From: Bradyrhizobium septentrionale
GTDB lineage: Bacteria; Pseudomonadota; Alphaproteobacteria; Rhizobiales; Xanthobacteraceae
Reading direction: 5' to 3'
DNA: 64,000 nt
NCBI RefSeq assembly: GCF_011516645.4
Contig: NZ_CP088285.1
Coordinates: 806,001 to 870,000 of the forward strand
Part shown: positions 18,096 through 27,800 of the stretch, in pieces
How positions within the stretch are numbered: position 1 is the first letter of the stretch
Layout: every line of letters begins with the position of its first letter
Made by a program: the position numbers and the translations under genes
Notes under the pieces: model-generated
What the model saw: only the letters and a program-made list of their open reading frames with translations
Told to the model about the DNA's origin: nothing
Database searches by the model: none

Positions 18096-19406
18096 TTGTC
18101 GACCAACATACCTAGTCGTACCGTGGCCGCGACCGACGGGCCGAAATCCGCACTGCGCCGCGCCCTCCGCGTCACCGCCTCGGAAAGATGGGATCTCAAC
18201 AGGCGCTTTCCGGTCGTGATGGCCCGCGCGTCCGGCGCGCATGCGTGGGATATCAATGAAAAGCAATATGTCGATTTCACGTCCTGTAGCGGGGCCGCGC
18301 CGCTAGGAGCCGGATACGAGCCGGTCGTTGCGCACGCCGCCGCTGAGATGCGCCGGACCGGCGGCATCCTCCCCGGGCCGCTATCTGTGCACCGGATCGA
18401 ACTGGCCGAACGGCTGGCTGAGATATTCCCGATCGCGGAACGCGCGGTGTTCTTCCGCACCGGCTCATGCGCTACCAGTGCTGCGGTTCGCCTTGCCCGC
18501 GCGTTCACGGGCGTGAACCGTGTGCTCACCAGCGGATATCACGGCTGGCACGACTGGCAGTTGCAGGACCGACCGGATATGGGGCTGCCTAACCGCGACC
18601 GGGACAGCGTGGACTTCCGCTATGACCTCGACTTGCTCGACGAGCTCGCCAGCGTCGAGCGCGTTGCGGCAGTGATCATCACGCCGGAGGTCAACTTCTT
18701 CCCGCCCGAATACCATAAGGAGCTGCAGAGGCAGGTGCATCGGCATGGCGCCTTGCTCATTGTCGATGAAGTGATGACCGGATTCCGCTACGCCTTCGGA
18801 GGCTACCACATGGCGGTCGGCCTCACGCCTGATCTGATTACGCTGAGCAAAGGACTGGCGAACGGAATGGCATTGTCCGCGGTCGCGGGTCGGGCGGATG
18901 TCCTCAGTTCCGGCGAAAAGACCTACATGGGCAACACCTATCAGCGCGAGGTCACTCCATTCGCGGCCGCGCTGAGTACGTTGGACGCGCTACGCGACGG
19001 GACCGCGCTGGCCCGGATGCGCGAGGTTGGCGAGCAACTGATCAAGGGACTCAATGCGGTCTTCGCGAGCCGGCAAGTCGCAGCATGGTCGTTCGCATGG
19101 CCGACCATGTTCGACGTCGTTTTTGCCGACGCGGAGCTTGGTCAGGCGTTCTTCCAGCAGATGTGGGCGCGAGGCTTCCTCATGCAATATGGCGGCCGCT
19201 TCATGCCGTCCGCGGCGGTGTCGAACGCCGACGTGCAGGCGGCTATTGAAGCAGCTGCAGAGGCCTTGCCGGCTGCGCAGTCGCGGGTGGACAGCAGCAA
19301 TGGCGAGCGGGATCGACTTGCAGCCGCCATACGGTTTGCCGGTGATCACTTCGTTGCGAGCCCTGAGGCAGTTCGGCGCTGGTTCACTGCACCAGCCCAT
19401 GAATGA
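18096..19406 (+). CDS. Class III PLP aminotransferase (glutamate-1-semialdehyde aminomutase-like)
   Basis: A 436-residue fold-type I PLP enzyme of class III, related to glutamate-1-semialdehyde 2,1-aminomutase (HemL) and to aldehyde aminotransferases of secondary metabolism. The substrate-binding start is WDINEKQYVDFTSCSGAAPL, the cofactor region is FFRTGSCATSAAVRLARAFT, YHGWHDWQ, the pyridine-nitrogen Asp is in LLIVDEVMTGFRYAFGGYHM, and the Schiff-base lysine is in TLSKGLANGMALSAVAG. The start is a TTG at 18096, 30 bases after the GMC stop. The housekeeping hemL role is unlikely given the operon. I infer transamination of the aldehyde made by the GMC enzyme. Confidence 0.87.
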   Translation: MSTNIPSRTVAATDGPKSALRRALRVTASERWDLNRRFPVVMARASGAHAWDINEKQYVDFTSCSGAAPLGAGYEPVVAHAAAEMRRTGGILPGPLSVHRIELAERLAEIFPIAERAVFFRTGSCATSAAVRLARAFTGVNRVLTSGYHGWHDWQLQDRPDMGLPNRDRDSVDFRYDLDLLDELASVERVAAVIITPEVNFFPPEYHKELQRQVHRHGALLIVDEVMTGFRYAFGGYHMAVGLTPDLITLSKGLANGMALSAVAGRADVLSSGEKTYMGNTYQREVTPFAAALSTLDALRDGTALARMREVGEQLIKGLNAVFASRQVAAWSFAWPTMFDVVFADAELGQAFFQQMWARGFLMQYGGRFMPSAAVSNADVQAAIEAAAEALPAAQSRVDSSNGERDRLAAAIRFAGDHFVASPEAVRRWFTAPAHE

Positions 19407-19434
19407 GAACGGATTTCCAACAGAGGATACTCAC

Positions 19435-20377
19435 ATGCCGCAGCCCGATCCATTTTCCACATCCCCCGTGCTGCTCGGCGGCGAGAACCGGTCGGGCACG
19501 ACCTTGTTGAGCGTGGTGCTTGACTCGCATCTTGATCTGGTAGCCGGGCCGGAGATCGACTTCCTTGAGCCGCCCAATCTCGGCCCGCACATTCTACATG
19601 CGACGGACCTGCTTGCCGCTGGAGATCCGCGGGTCACGGGCACGACCAAGAGCGCGATCGATCCGTTCTGGTACGACGGCGTGCATTTTGTGGTGCAATG
19701 CCGCCGGTTCGGTCTGGACGTCAATGACCTGCGCGAGCTCGTCAGCAAGGTCATGCTCGATTTGGGCAGCGACATTGTTTCACTCACCGACCGATGCAAG
19801 CTAATCAACGAGATGGGCGAGTTGCGCAGGACGCGCAGCGGCGCTCGGCGCTGGGGATTGAAAACCGCAGCGCAAGATCGCCCAGATCGACGACTTCGCC
19901 AGGCTATGGCCGCACGCGCATTTCGTGCATATCGTGCGCGACGGGCGCGACGTTGCTGCCTCGCATCTGAAAACCGTTCCTGATTGGGGGTACCGGACTG
20001 TGGCCGAGGCCGCGTGCGGCTGGTTTGACGTGGTATCCCGGCCGCATCAGATCGTGCCGCCCGGTCGCTATCTGGAGGTGCGTTACGAGGATCTTGTGGG
20101 CAGTCCTCGGCCCACGCTGACCCGAATCCTGGACCATCTCGGCTTGCCTTGGGACGAGGCCGTGCTGCGTCACGCCGAATACGAGCACGCATTGTTCGAA
20201 CAACCGCACGGCCACCCGGCGGCCGAGGCTGCGGGAAAGCCGCTGCACCAAGGCCGGGTGGGTCGTTACACCAAGGATCTGACGCGAGCCCAGATTGCGA
20301 AGTTCGAGCAGATCGCCGGAAGTGAGCTGGTCCGCCTCGGCTATTTGCCGCTTGCAAGCCCGTCTGGCGACGCGTGA
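19435..20377 (+). pseudogene. PAPS-dependent sulfotransferase with one frameshift
   Basis: The N-terminal part starts MPQPDPFSTSPVLLGGENRS behind an AGAGG ribosome site and holds the 5'-phosphosulfate loop GGENRSGTTLLSVVLDSHLD. It runs in frame to about 19874 (RRWGLKTAA). The next base shifts the frame, which then continues KIAQIDDFARLWPHAHFVHI, VRDGRDVAASHLKT (the 3'-phosphate-binding motif), YLEVRYEDLVGSPRPTLTRI and the C-terminal GRVGRYTKDL segment. Removing one base would give one protein of about 313 residues of the Sulfotransferase_3 type. Either the gene is broken or there is a sequencing error. The family moves sulfate from PAPS to hydroxyl or amino groups of sugars, lipids or small molecules. 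Confidence 0.8.
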
Positions 20378-21621
20378 GTCGCCGGAACTGTTCCGCCGTG
20401 ATTGGCGGGTTGCCGCGCAGCTATCTTGCGCTGCTGGTCGGCCAGACCATTTCGCTGCTGGGCTCCAACGTCACCATGCTGGCGCTACCGCTGACCGCAA
20501 TCACCCCCCTGGACGCGGGACCGGCGCAGACGGGGGTGCTGCTGGCCTGCAGTCGGGCGCCGTGTCTGATGCTGAGCCTGTTCGCCGGAGTCATCGTGGA
20601 CCGTCTCCCGCACCGACGAATCCTTTTGACCGCCAACGTCGTGATGGCGGCAACACTGGCGACGATTCCGTTGTCCGTGGGCCTTGGACATCTTGGAATG
20701 GTCCAGCTGTACGCGACCAGCCTGCTGGTTGGGGGTGTCGCGGTGATCGCCGACCTGGCATATCTGGCGTGCATACCGATAGTGGTAGACCGCTCCCGGC
20801 TGGTGCGGGCGCAGAGTTCATTGGAGCTCAGCCAGGCGATCGCGATGGCGGCAGGTCCATTCCTGGCCGGCTGGCTCGTCAACGCGCTCTCCGCACCGAC
20901 CGCGATCCTGGCAGACTCTGTCTCGTTTCTGCTTGCCGCCGCGTTGCTGTTGCTGGTGCCGATGCGGTCCGCTGGGCGCTCAACAGCCGCCTCGTGCGCG
21001 GTACTCTGCCAAGTGGCTGAGGGGCTGGCGGGCGTGTTCGGCAATCCGATCTTGAGGGCGGTCACTTTAGCCACCGCCACGTTAATCTTTTGCCATACCG
21101 CATATTCTGCAGCCTTTCTGTTGCATCTGACCAAGGATCTCGGATTCGACAGCCGGATCGTCGGCGTGGTGCTCGGAACCGGCGCGCTTGGTGGTGTGGT
21201 CGGCGCGGCTAGCTCGCCCTCGGCCGGCCGGGCAATCGGCATCGGCCCGGTGTTAATGGTCGGTTTGGCCGTGAGCACCGTGGGCATGAGTTTGGCCACC
21301 CTGATCACCGAACCCCGGTGGGCCGCGGTGGCATGCGTTTCGCTCTCCCAATTCATTCTGTGGATCGGCCAGGGGATCTACAATGTGCAGCAGGTTCCCC
21401 TTCGATACGCGTTGGTCGCGCAACGCTTGCAAGGCCGGGCCAATGCGAGCATCCGCAGCGTGGTGTGGGGACTGGCGTCATTGGGTGCGCTGGCCGGTGG
21501 CGCAGTCGCTGCGGCAACAGGCTTACGCATTACGTTGCTTGCGAGCAGCCTGCTTGGCGCCGCCTCGATAGTTTGGATTTGGCGCTCCCCGCTGCGCCGC
21601 ACGCGCAGCTTGCGTGTGTAA
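20374..21621 (+). CDS. MFS exporter (MFS_3 / EntS-like)
   Basis: A 415-residue major facilitator superfamily transporter with about twelve hydrophobic segments. The loop 2-3 signature is FAGVIVDRLPHRRILLTANV. The fold resembles enterobactin-exporter/macrolide-efflux type MFS proteins. GTG start at 20374 overlaps the sulfotransferase stop (GTGA), so it belongs to the same operon and probably exports the product of the GMC, aminotransferase and sulfotransferase steps, or protects from it. Located in the inner membrane. Confidence 0.85.
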   Translation: MSRRNCSAVIGGLPRSYLALLVGQTISLLGSNVTMLALPLTAITPLDAGPAQTGVLLACSRAPCLMLSLFAGVIVDRLPHRRILLTANVVMAATLATIPLSVGLGHLGMVQLYATSLLVGGVAVIADLAYLACIPIVVDRSRLVRAQSSLELSQAIAMAAGPFLAGWLVNALSAPTAILADSVSFLLAAALLLLVPMRSAGRSTAASCAVLCQVAEGLAGVFGNPILRAVTLATATLIFCHTAYSAAFLLHLTKDLGFDSRIVGVVLGTGALGGVVGAASSPSAGRAIGIGPVLMVGLAVSTVGMSLATLITEPRWAAVACVSLSQFILWIGQGIYNVQQVPLRYALVAQRLQGRANASIRSVVWGLASLGALAGGAVAAATGLRITLLASSLLGAASIVWIWRSPLRRTRSLRV

Positions 21622-22173
21622 CCGACACGACGGACCGGCGCATCACATCAAAGAATTTGGCGATCTTGATCGGCAACCGGGTCGGCTGACGGTGTGGCGG
21701 ATCAACATTCCCGCCCCTGTCAGCTAGCGGGCCGACGCGCGCGTCCGTCTTTTGTTCTGGAGAGGCCTTCGATCTGCTCGGCCTCGCACTTCGCGACCGT
21801 TTCATGGTGTCCTGTATGGACAATCCGAGGGGGCGCCCGATCGGATTGCTTGCCGCGCTGGAGCGCCGGTTTTTGATTGGCCGCGATTCTGATGCCCGCG
21901 AGACATACCTGTGGACCAGTCACTAACAGAAGCTGCGTGAACTTCCGCCCACCCCGGCACCGCCACGGCACGAACGGCGATGGATCGCTATCTCGCCGAA
22001 GTGGCAGCGCAGGTCCATCTGATCAGCGACCCTGATGGCGGCCGCCACGACTCTCAATGTACTAACCTAGAGCAGCTGTGAGCGAGCTTTCCGGCGCCAA
22101 GGACCAGCGCGTATTGCACGCGTCGCAACACAACGCTCAGAGCCAAAGCCGGTGCTTTGGAATCCATTGATGC
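21622..22173 (+). other. No intact gene; possible protein remnant
   Basis: One frame at about 21760-21927 reads EAFDLLGLALRDRFMVSCMD, NPRGRPIGLLAALERRFLIG, which looks like a fragment of a former coding sequence of unknown family. The rest shows nothing. Confidence 0.35.
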
Positions 22174-22189
22174 TGTATGGACACTAACA
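22174..22189 (+). promoter_or_regulatory. NifA upstream activator site
   Basis: An exact TGT-N10-ACA match (TGTATGGACACTAACA). It lies 324 bases before the sigma-54 promoter at 22514, but 244 of those bases are an inserted repeat; without it the distance would be 80 bases, the same as at 51754 and in the normal range for NifA sites. Confidence 0.65.
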
Positions 22190-22233
22190 GGCCGGGGCGC
22201 CGAGGCGATGTCGGATCCGCAACAACCACGAAC

Positions 22234-22477
22234 CTAGAGCGGGATGAGTATTGGTTGAATCGGATCGCCGCGGTTGCGGTTCACCTCTCCCCGTCGGGGA
22301 GAGGTCGGATTGCGCTCGGCGATGCGAAGCATCGTCCGGTGCAATCCGGGTGAGGGCTCTTGGCTCTCTCGGTAGACCGCAACCCCTCACCCGATTTGCT
22401 ACGCAAATCGACCTCTCCCAAGGGAGCGGTGAACTTTCGACGCCGCTCCAGCTCAACCTAATCTCATCATGCTCTAG
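22234..22477. repeat. 244-bp MITE/REP-like element
   Basis: Ends CTAGAGCGGGATGAG and CTCATCATGCTCTAG form an imperfect terminal inverted repeat. Inside is a strong hairpin (CCTCTCCCCGTCGGGGAGAGG near 22284) and paired arms containing complementary CCTCACCC and GGGTGAGG. It has no coding capacity. The CTAG tips may include a target duplication. I recognise the end sequence as a repeat common in Bradyrhizobium-type genomes; I cannot name it. Confidence 0.75.
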
Positions 22478-22513
22478 CATTCTCAGATCCGTAGGCTATT
22501 TGGATCGAGCTGA

Positions 22514-22529
22514 TGGCACGGTCGTTGCA
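22514..22529 (+). promoter_or_regulatory. Sigma-54 (RpoN) promoter
   Basis: TGGCACGGTCGTTGCA is a perfect match to the -24/-12 consensus TGGCACG-N4-TTGCA. It should drive the small genes at 22647 and 22785. See the displaced NifA site at 22174. Confidence 0.8.
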
Positions 22530-22646
22530 AAACCCTCGCTCAACATTTGCCTCTGTACAGCAGACTGAATGGTTCCCGCCAGGATCATGAGCGAGACGGC
22601 AGGACTGAAACAACCGCGAGAAAGAAGCTAACCAACGGAGACGATC

Positions 22647-22769
22647 GTGCGACAAACTGCATCCGGCGGGGAACAACGACCCTTTTTACCGATCTCACGT
22701 CTTCCTATCTGCGGTGTTGACCGGATCGAACGCCGATGCTTCAGCCCGTCTTCGCATTGGAGCAATTAG
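22647..22769 (+). CDS. 40-residue small protein, NifA/sigma-54 controlled
   Basis: GTG start preceded by a good ribosome site (CGGAG, 7 bases upstream). The sequence begins MRQTASGGEQRPFLPISRLP and has two cysteines (PICGVD, RRCFSP). Position just downstream of the sigma-54 promoter supports expression under nitrogen-fixing conditions. No family recognised. It may be cotranscribed with the next gene, 15 bases later. Confidence 0.45.
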   Translation: MRQTASGGEQRPFLPISRLPICGVDRIERRCFSPSSHWSN

Positions 22770-22784
22770 AGCAAGGTTGACCGG

Positions 22785-23003
22785 GTGACAACACTGGCGC
22801 GGCTCAAGGAACTACGAGACATGATGCAGCTGCTTTGGCAGTTGTTCGAATCCGTGCAGCAGCTTCCTAGAGGCCCAGAGCATACAGCAGCCGTTCAGAC
22901 GCTTAAACAGTATGAGCGCCGGCTGATGGAGCTGATTCAAGCATCTGAAACGGCTCGCGCGGCTATCCGCGACGTCACTCCCAGCGCCGATATATCAAAA
23001 TAG
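22785..23003 (+). CDS. 72-residue helical protein, NifA/sigma-54 controlled
   Basis: Starts at GTG (MTTLARLKELRDMMQLLWQL) with an AAGG ribosome site. It is predicted almost wholly helical with a hydrophobic, heptad-like pattern (LWQLFESVQQL, LKQYERRLMELIQASETARA), suggesting a coiled coil or helical bundle. No signal peptide or metal ligands. It is the main gene behind the sigma-54 promoter at 22514. Function unknown. Confidence 0.6.
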   Translation: MTTLARLKELRDMMQLLWQLFESVQQLPRGPEHTAAVQTLKQYERRLMELIQASETARAAIRDVTPSADISK

Positions 23004-23221
23004 CGATTATCAGCAACTCAGCAATTCTCACGGGAGTCTCATGCATCTCCCGTCCGTAAGCCCGTGCAACGGCAACAACCGAGAACGTCAAAGGACATGT
23101 AGCGAGCGAAGCCACGAGGCAACGAGCCCGCTTGCCCGATCGATCGCTGTTACACAACAATGTGCTACATAAATCTGGGGCAAGCTCTTTCACCGACGAA
23201 CGGGGCTGCCGGATATGGCAG

Positions 23222-23884
23222 CTAGAATTGCGTATTTTTCAGCAATACGTCACCCTCCACTTCGCGGGGATAATGAGCCGCCACTTCGAATGATGGTAAT
23301 AGGTCGAGAATGGCTTGCAGGGACAGCTGCCCCTCGTAGAGCTCGCGATCGCTATATTCCGTGTAGATGAAGCGCGTGTTGCTTAACGTCTGCACGCCAC
23401 CGGCGATGACATCGGCCTCGGCTCCTTGAACGTCCATCCAGATGAAATCGACCGTGTTCAGTCCAGCTTCGCTGCACCAATCGTCGAGCCGTCGAGTTTC
23501 AACCGAGAAGGGACGGTCGAAGCGAACCCAATCATACTCGGTAAGATGGTTCTTCGGGCGGCGTATTGAGCCAGAGAGGTCCCATTCCTTTGCATCTCCA
23601 TCTGCATTGCTTGGATGGAAGTCGATCGTCCCGTTTCGTTCGCTGATCGCAATTTCAAGCAGCTTCACCTTATCGAGATGTGGACCGAGCTTCTTCTTGA
23701 AACGCGCGATCGCTCGGGGGTCCGGCTCAAAGCAGTAAAGCTGAGCTTGTGGGCACAGGGTGAGAAAATGTGCCGTATCGGTTCCGTCATTGCAGCCGAT
23801 ATCCAAGATCACTGGATTGGACATCCCAAGAAGTGATAGAATATGCTGATGTACGTCCACAGAAGACACGGGTTGTTTTTCCAT
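23222..23884 (-). CDS. FkbM-family SAM-dependent methyltransferase
   Basis: A 220-residue class I methyltransferase of the FkbM family, which usually O-methylates sugars or natural products. The SAM-binding glycine-rich motif is PVILDIGCNDGTDTAHFL, followed by LYCFEPDPRAIARFKKKL (acidic ribose ligand) and FIWMDVQGAEADVIAGGVQT, the FkbM hallmark (usually xxDVEGxE). The start at 23884 (MEKQPVSSVDVHQH) has a GGAG ribosome site; the frame opens upstream to 23923. It stands alone on the minus strand. The substrate could be a surface polysaccharide or Nod-factor-like molecule; that is speculation. Confidence 0.82.
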   Translation of the reverse strand: MEKQPVSSVDVHQHILSLLGMSNPVILDIGCNDGTDTAHFLTLCPQAQLYCFEPDPRAIARFKKKLGPHLDKVKLLEIAISERNGTIDFHPSNADGDAKEWDLSGSIRRPKNHLTEYDWVRFDRPFSVETRRLDDWCSEAGLNTVDFIWMDVQGAEADVIAGGVQTLSNTRFIYTEYSDRELYEGQLSLQAILDLLPSFEVAAHYPREVEGDVLLKNTQF

Positions 23885-24369
23885 TGGAACTCCGTTGACA
23901 CTTTGTCCTAGACGCGCAATCACACGTCAGACATCCCAGCACAACGTATATCAACGTATATAATTCATATGCCGGCGCGCGAGCAGTCGCGGATGCCGCT
24001 CTCTTTCGCTCGAGCGTGGCGAGGGATGATGCTGCCGCCACTGCCGGCTTGTCTTGCGAAGCGGGCCGCGGCGTGCTCTCGAGGGCGCCATCTGGAACGC
24101 GATCTTCGCGGTGGCATAGGCGATTTGCGAGTGGCCCTTTGACCACTGCATCGCGATCTGGCTTCGCAAGGCGATAAAGACCCGCGCCGAACGGATTGTG
24201 GTCTGATTGTCACCAGTCTTGATACCACCTTCGGGCACCAGGTACCGGGAGCGGCCACGGGCGACTGCGGCCGCTCCAGGAAAGGCTACTGATCGACGTT
24301 CACTCCGCATAGATGATAATTGTGATGAACTGAACGAGCGTCGGCCTCCGTTCGAACGGTATCGGGCGA
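23885..24369. other. No gene recognised
   Basis: About 480 bases between the FkbM gene and the Lrp-type gene. Several overlapping basic frames exist on the minus strand but none resembles a known protein. Confidence 0.45.
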
Positions 24370-24846
24370 TCACCAGCATGCGATCGAAGAAATTGGCAAG
24401 GTAAAGCCTGCCTTGACCCTATCCATAACCACCATGGTTTCGAAGCGCTCTATGTCCGGATTTTCATGAGAGAGGCGGCGGGTAAATTGCTCGTACTCCT
24501 CCAGATTATCTGCGGTAACGAGCAGGACGAAGTGGGCCTGACCGGTGACATAGAATCCGCTCATCACCTCAGTCATTTTGCAGATTGTGCGCTTGAAGCG
24601 ATCAACGATGTCGGCTCGATTCCGGTGAAGTGAGACGAGGACCAGCAGGGTCACGTTTGGTCCGATTGCTTTCGGAGAAATGATTGAGACGTCCGCTTCG
24701 ATTACGCGCAGTGCTCGCAGGCGCTTCAGTCGGCGCTGAACGCCAGAGGCCGACAACCCGACCTTCGCGCCGAGTATTTCACTGCTCAGACGGTTGTTTC
24801 TTTGCAGTAAGTCAAGAAGGCGGGCATCAGTTCTGTCAAGTTTCAT
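24370..24846 (-). CDS. Lrp/AsnC-family transcriptional regulator
   Basis: A 158-residue Lrp/AsnC regulator of standard length. The N-terminal helix-turn-helix reads LDRTDARLLDLLQRNNRLSS, AKVGLSASGVQRRLKRLRAL. The C-terminal RAM effector domain is recognisable by FYVTGQAHFVLLVTADNLEE and the paired strand ending MVVMDRVKAG. Such proteins sense amino acids and bind near their own and neighbouring promoters. No operon partner; target unknown. Confidence 0.9.
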   Translation of the reverse strand: MKLDRTDARLLDLLQRNNRLSSEILGAKVGLSASGVQRRLKRLRALRVIEADVSIISPKAIGPNVTLLVLVSLHRNRADIVDRFKRTICKMTEVMSGFYVTGQAHFVLLVTADNLEEYEQFTRRLSHENPDIERFETMVVMDRVKAGFTLPISSIACW

Positions 24847-24961
24847 GGTTCTGGCGGGATCAACGGGCGAGCAGGTTTTTCCACGACCAAACCCGGCCCC
24901 TCGCTTGAGCCCTGCCCTTCCAATACGTGATCAGATCGTTCAAGCGGGGAGCGGTAGGGCG

Positions 24962-25186
24962 TCAGACCAGCTCGGCTCGCACGCCCGCTCGCTTTGTTGA
25001 TTTTCGAGCGACGAGCTTGCTCAGCCAGCTGCGGTCGGCTTGCCGGCGGGCGCGCAGGCGATCGAGGCACTTCCTTGAACAAAGAGAGGTCCGCCATGAG
25101 TAGTACCGGACCAGTCCGAACTGACCATTACAGACGGCGCATCGTTTGACGATGCTAATTCCGAGAGTTTCAGAGCAGTAGCGCAT
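24962..25186 (-). CDS. Small zinc-ribbon-like protein
   Basis: A 74-residue protein with a four-cysteine treble-clef/zinc-ribbon pattern: RCAVCNGQFGLVRYYSWRTS, then LCSRKCLDRLRARRQADRSW. The spacing CxxC...CxxxC followed by a basic helix resembles small rhizobial proteins of unknown function and the FCS/TRASH type of finger. It is alone on the minus strand. Confidence 0.65.
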   Translation of the reverse strand: MRYCSETLGISIVKRCAVCNGQFGLVRYYSWRTSLCSRKCLDRLRARRQADRSWLSKLVARKSTKRAGVRAELV

Positions 25187-25711
25187 TGTTGTCTCTTCGT
25201 GCCTTGCCCGACTGATCTCCCTTCACACCCATTGCGTACATGATGCGCTCTATCGCAGACCTTTTCACCGCAGCGCCGGTTTAGACATCGCGAGACCAAG
25301 ATGCTGCGATGACCAAGCTTCGGACGCGCCGCACCTTGCTTCAATACATCAGTTGACCGATTTTGCGAAGCCAGTAGCAGCGCCGCACAGGACGGACTGC
25401 GCTGGCGAACAGCTTGTCTCGCCCAATGCGCGCGTGTAACGCCCGCTCTATTCGCCTGGCGAGGACGTCGTCGAACAGCTGGTGAGCTAGTGGGAAAGCC
25501 CATCTCGGACAACCGACCTAACCTTCGACGGCCCCGGGCAGTCCAATAGCCGGTGCGAACGAATATTAACTGTCGTAAGCTGGCTAAAACAACGAGCCGC
25601 TAGGAGCGCTGAGAGCAACAAGGCGGCGCGACAGCCGCCCAAAACGCAACGTAACATCGACCGAGCGTGACCGGCTGGCTCCTTCCGCAATGATATCTTA
25701 AGGGGGACTCG
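25187..25711. other. No gene recognised
   Basis: About 520 bases without a supported gene; short arginine/serine-rich frames only. Confidence 0.45.
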
Positions 25712-26660
25712 GTGAGAGCACATTTAGAGAGCTCGGTGATCGTTCCGTGGGATGCGGCATCCGTCGATCCACGCGCGCAACTGATTGATAGGACCTTGGT
25801 GCAGTGTTCCGCTTTTACTTTGAGTACTTGGGATCCGCTATCGCAGACTCATCTGCATCAGACACTCGCAAGTGACGGTTACTCCGAGAAGCTGCTCGAT
25901 CACATCAATGATGATTTCGTCAAAGACAATCCTGCCTTCACCATTGCGCATCAGGATGATCCGCGCTCGCTCAGGTGGCGCGATTGTGAGCGAGACTGGA
26001 ACCTTTGGTTTCCCGAGACTCTGACGGCGCGCGAATTTCTCATTCCATCGGTACGAGGGCTCGACGATGTGCTTGCGGTTGTCGGACTGCCGCTACGTCG
26101 GTGCTTTCCAATGAAGTGGACTACATCAGCGGAGGCAACGGATGAGCCCAAGGACATCACTCAGCGATTTCGTCCCATTCTGGCCGAGCTCTGCGACCGG
26201 CTGAGAACGCCCCCTCTACTCGCAGGAGGCGTGGCTCCTAACTCGTTTGCGTTGGTGATTTCTTCAAGTGGCGCCGCTTTCAACTTGCTGGCACGTGCAG
26301 CGGGTCGACATCTGGGCGAAGGGGGTGCAAACTGCTCGCGGAAATGCTTAGGCACTGGGCCCCGCGACGCTTCCTGTGGAGCGATGACAGCGGCCAATGC
26401 CATCACGTCTCAATTATACCCTGCCAGCATACCATGGTCGTGGTCACCGAGGAGCAGATTTCGTGGCCATACGATCTCTCGCTCAGAGAGATCCAAGTGT
26501 TGCATCTGGTTGCAACCGGCGCGTCAAATCCGCAAATCGCACAGCAGATGTTCGTCTCGCCGCGCACGGACCGATCGTCAGATCGAGCGCGCCTGAAACG
26601 CATTTTGCCGACTGCATCGCCCCGCTTGCAAATAGGGGGCCGGCTGAAGTTGCTTATGGC
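25712..26660 (+). pseudogene. LuxR-family regulator, frameshifted and decayed
   Basis: The N-terminal frame (GTG start at 25712, MRAHLESSVIVPWDAASVDP) encodes a sensor-like domain of about 200 residues. The frame then changes near 26310-26450, and the C-terminal DNA-binding domain is found in another frame as LSLREIQVLHLVATGASNPQ, IAQQMFVSPRT, the GerE/LuxR helix-turn-helix. After SPRT a further shift scrambles the last recognition helix (remnant FADCIAPLANRG). At least two frame disruptions make a functional regulator unlikely. Confidence 0.7.
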
Positions 26661-27800
26661 TCTCTCAGCCCACAAAACACGCGAGAACACGCTGCTCCAG
26701 GGCGCGTATTGCCAAGGCGTTGCCATCTTTCACCATACACGAGGGAGGAACTCCCGCAGCACAGTTGAATCGGCGTGGGTGGAGCGAGCGTCGACGACGG
26801 ATCGGGCCAATGCGGGCCGACCATCAGCTCCGCTTGGCATCGCCGCAGATTGCAGCCGTGCAACGCAGAACACGCATTCGCCCGAGAGCACCAAAATCCC
26901 GCGTGCAAAGCAGCACAGCGGTGTCAGCTCGAGGACGATCATCAGCCGCTGTTGCTCACTGCCTCAGCGCGTCGATTTGACTCTTGGTCGTCCCTGGCGC
27001 AACGACTAAATGGCTTACGTCCTGAGTCGCAATTTGCCATTTAGCCTTGATACACTCATCGACAGCAGGAAAGACGACCGTAAGCGCATTAGGATTACGC
27101 CAGGCGCTGACGCCTCGGGCATTGAGTTCCCTGGCTGCATAGGCGGCAAGCTGTTCGCATTCAACAAACATTTGTTTGATGCCCTCGACACCCAGACGAC
27201 GGATCGCATACCAAAGGATGATCGGTGTATAGGCATTACGCGAGCCACTCAAGGTCGCGTCGAAGCTCCCGATGTAATCGATAGAACGCTCGATACGCTG
27301 AGCATGAATTTTACGCTAGAGAACGATACCGCAGGGCCTTGGCGCGCCAAGGAACTCATGTCCGCTGACCGTAACCGAGTCCGCTCCATCCGCGAAATCG
27401 ACATGCGGCCTCGGGCTCAAGAGAGCCGCGTATGCCCCGCATAGTGCCGCGTCGGAGTGAACGTAGATAGCGTCAATACCGACATCGCGAAGCACGGCGC
27501 GTATCTTGAGCGTATCGTCCCTGCCTTCCTTCATGGTGGTGCCTATGTTTGCCACCACGACGGCGGGCCTTTCACGAGCCGCTTCCTGCGCCAGATGGTC
27601 ATAGCTGATCTCTCCATTTGGCTGCGAACGAACCACGCGGTGCTCAACCCCGAGCAGAGCTCACGCTGTAATGGGTATCAGACGAGAAATACGTCACAGC
27701 ATCCGGATAGAGCTCACGGGCGAGATTGTCCGTCGTCAGATAATTTGAGACTAATCAGGCTTTTCGAGAAGGGAGGCTCTGGCTCATCTGTTGTTGGAGT

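Noticed and set aside
22284..22304. Strong hairpin as a terminator
   Set aside because: It lies inside the 244-bp repeat, has no T tract and no gene ends just before it.
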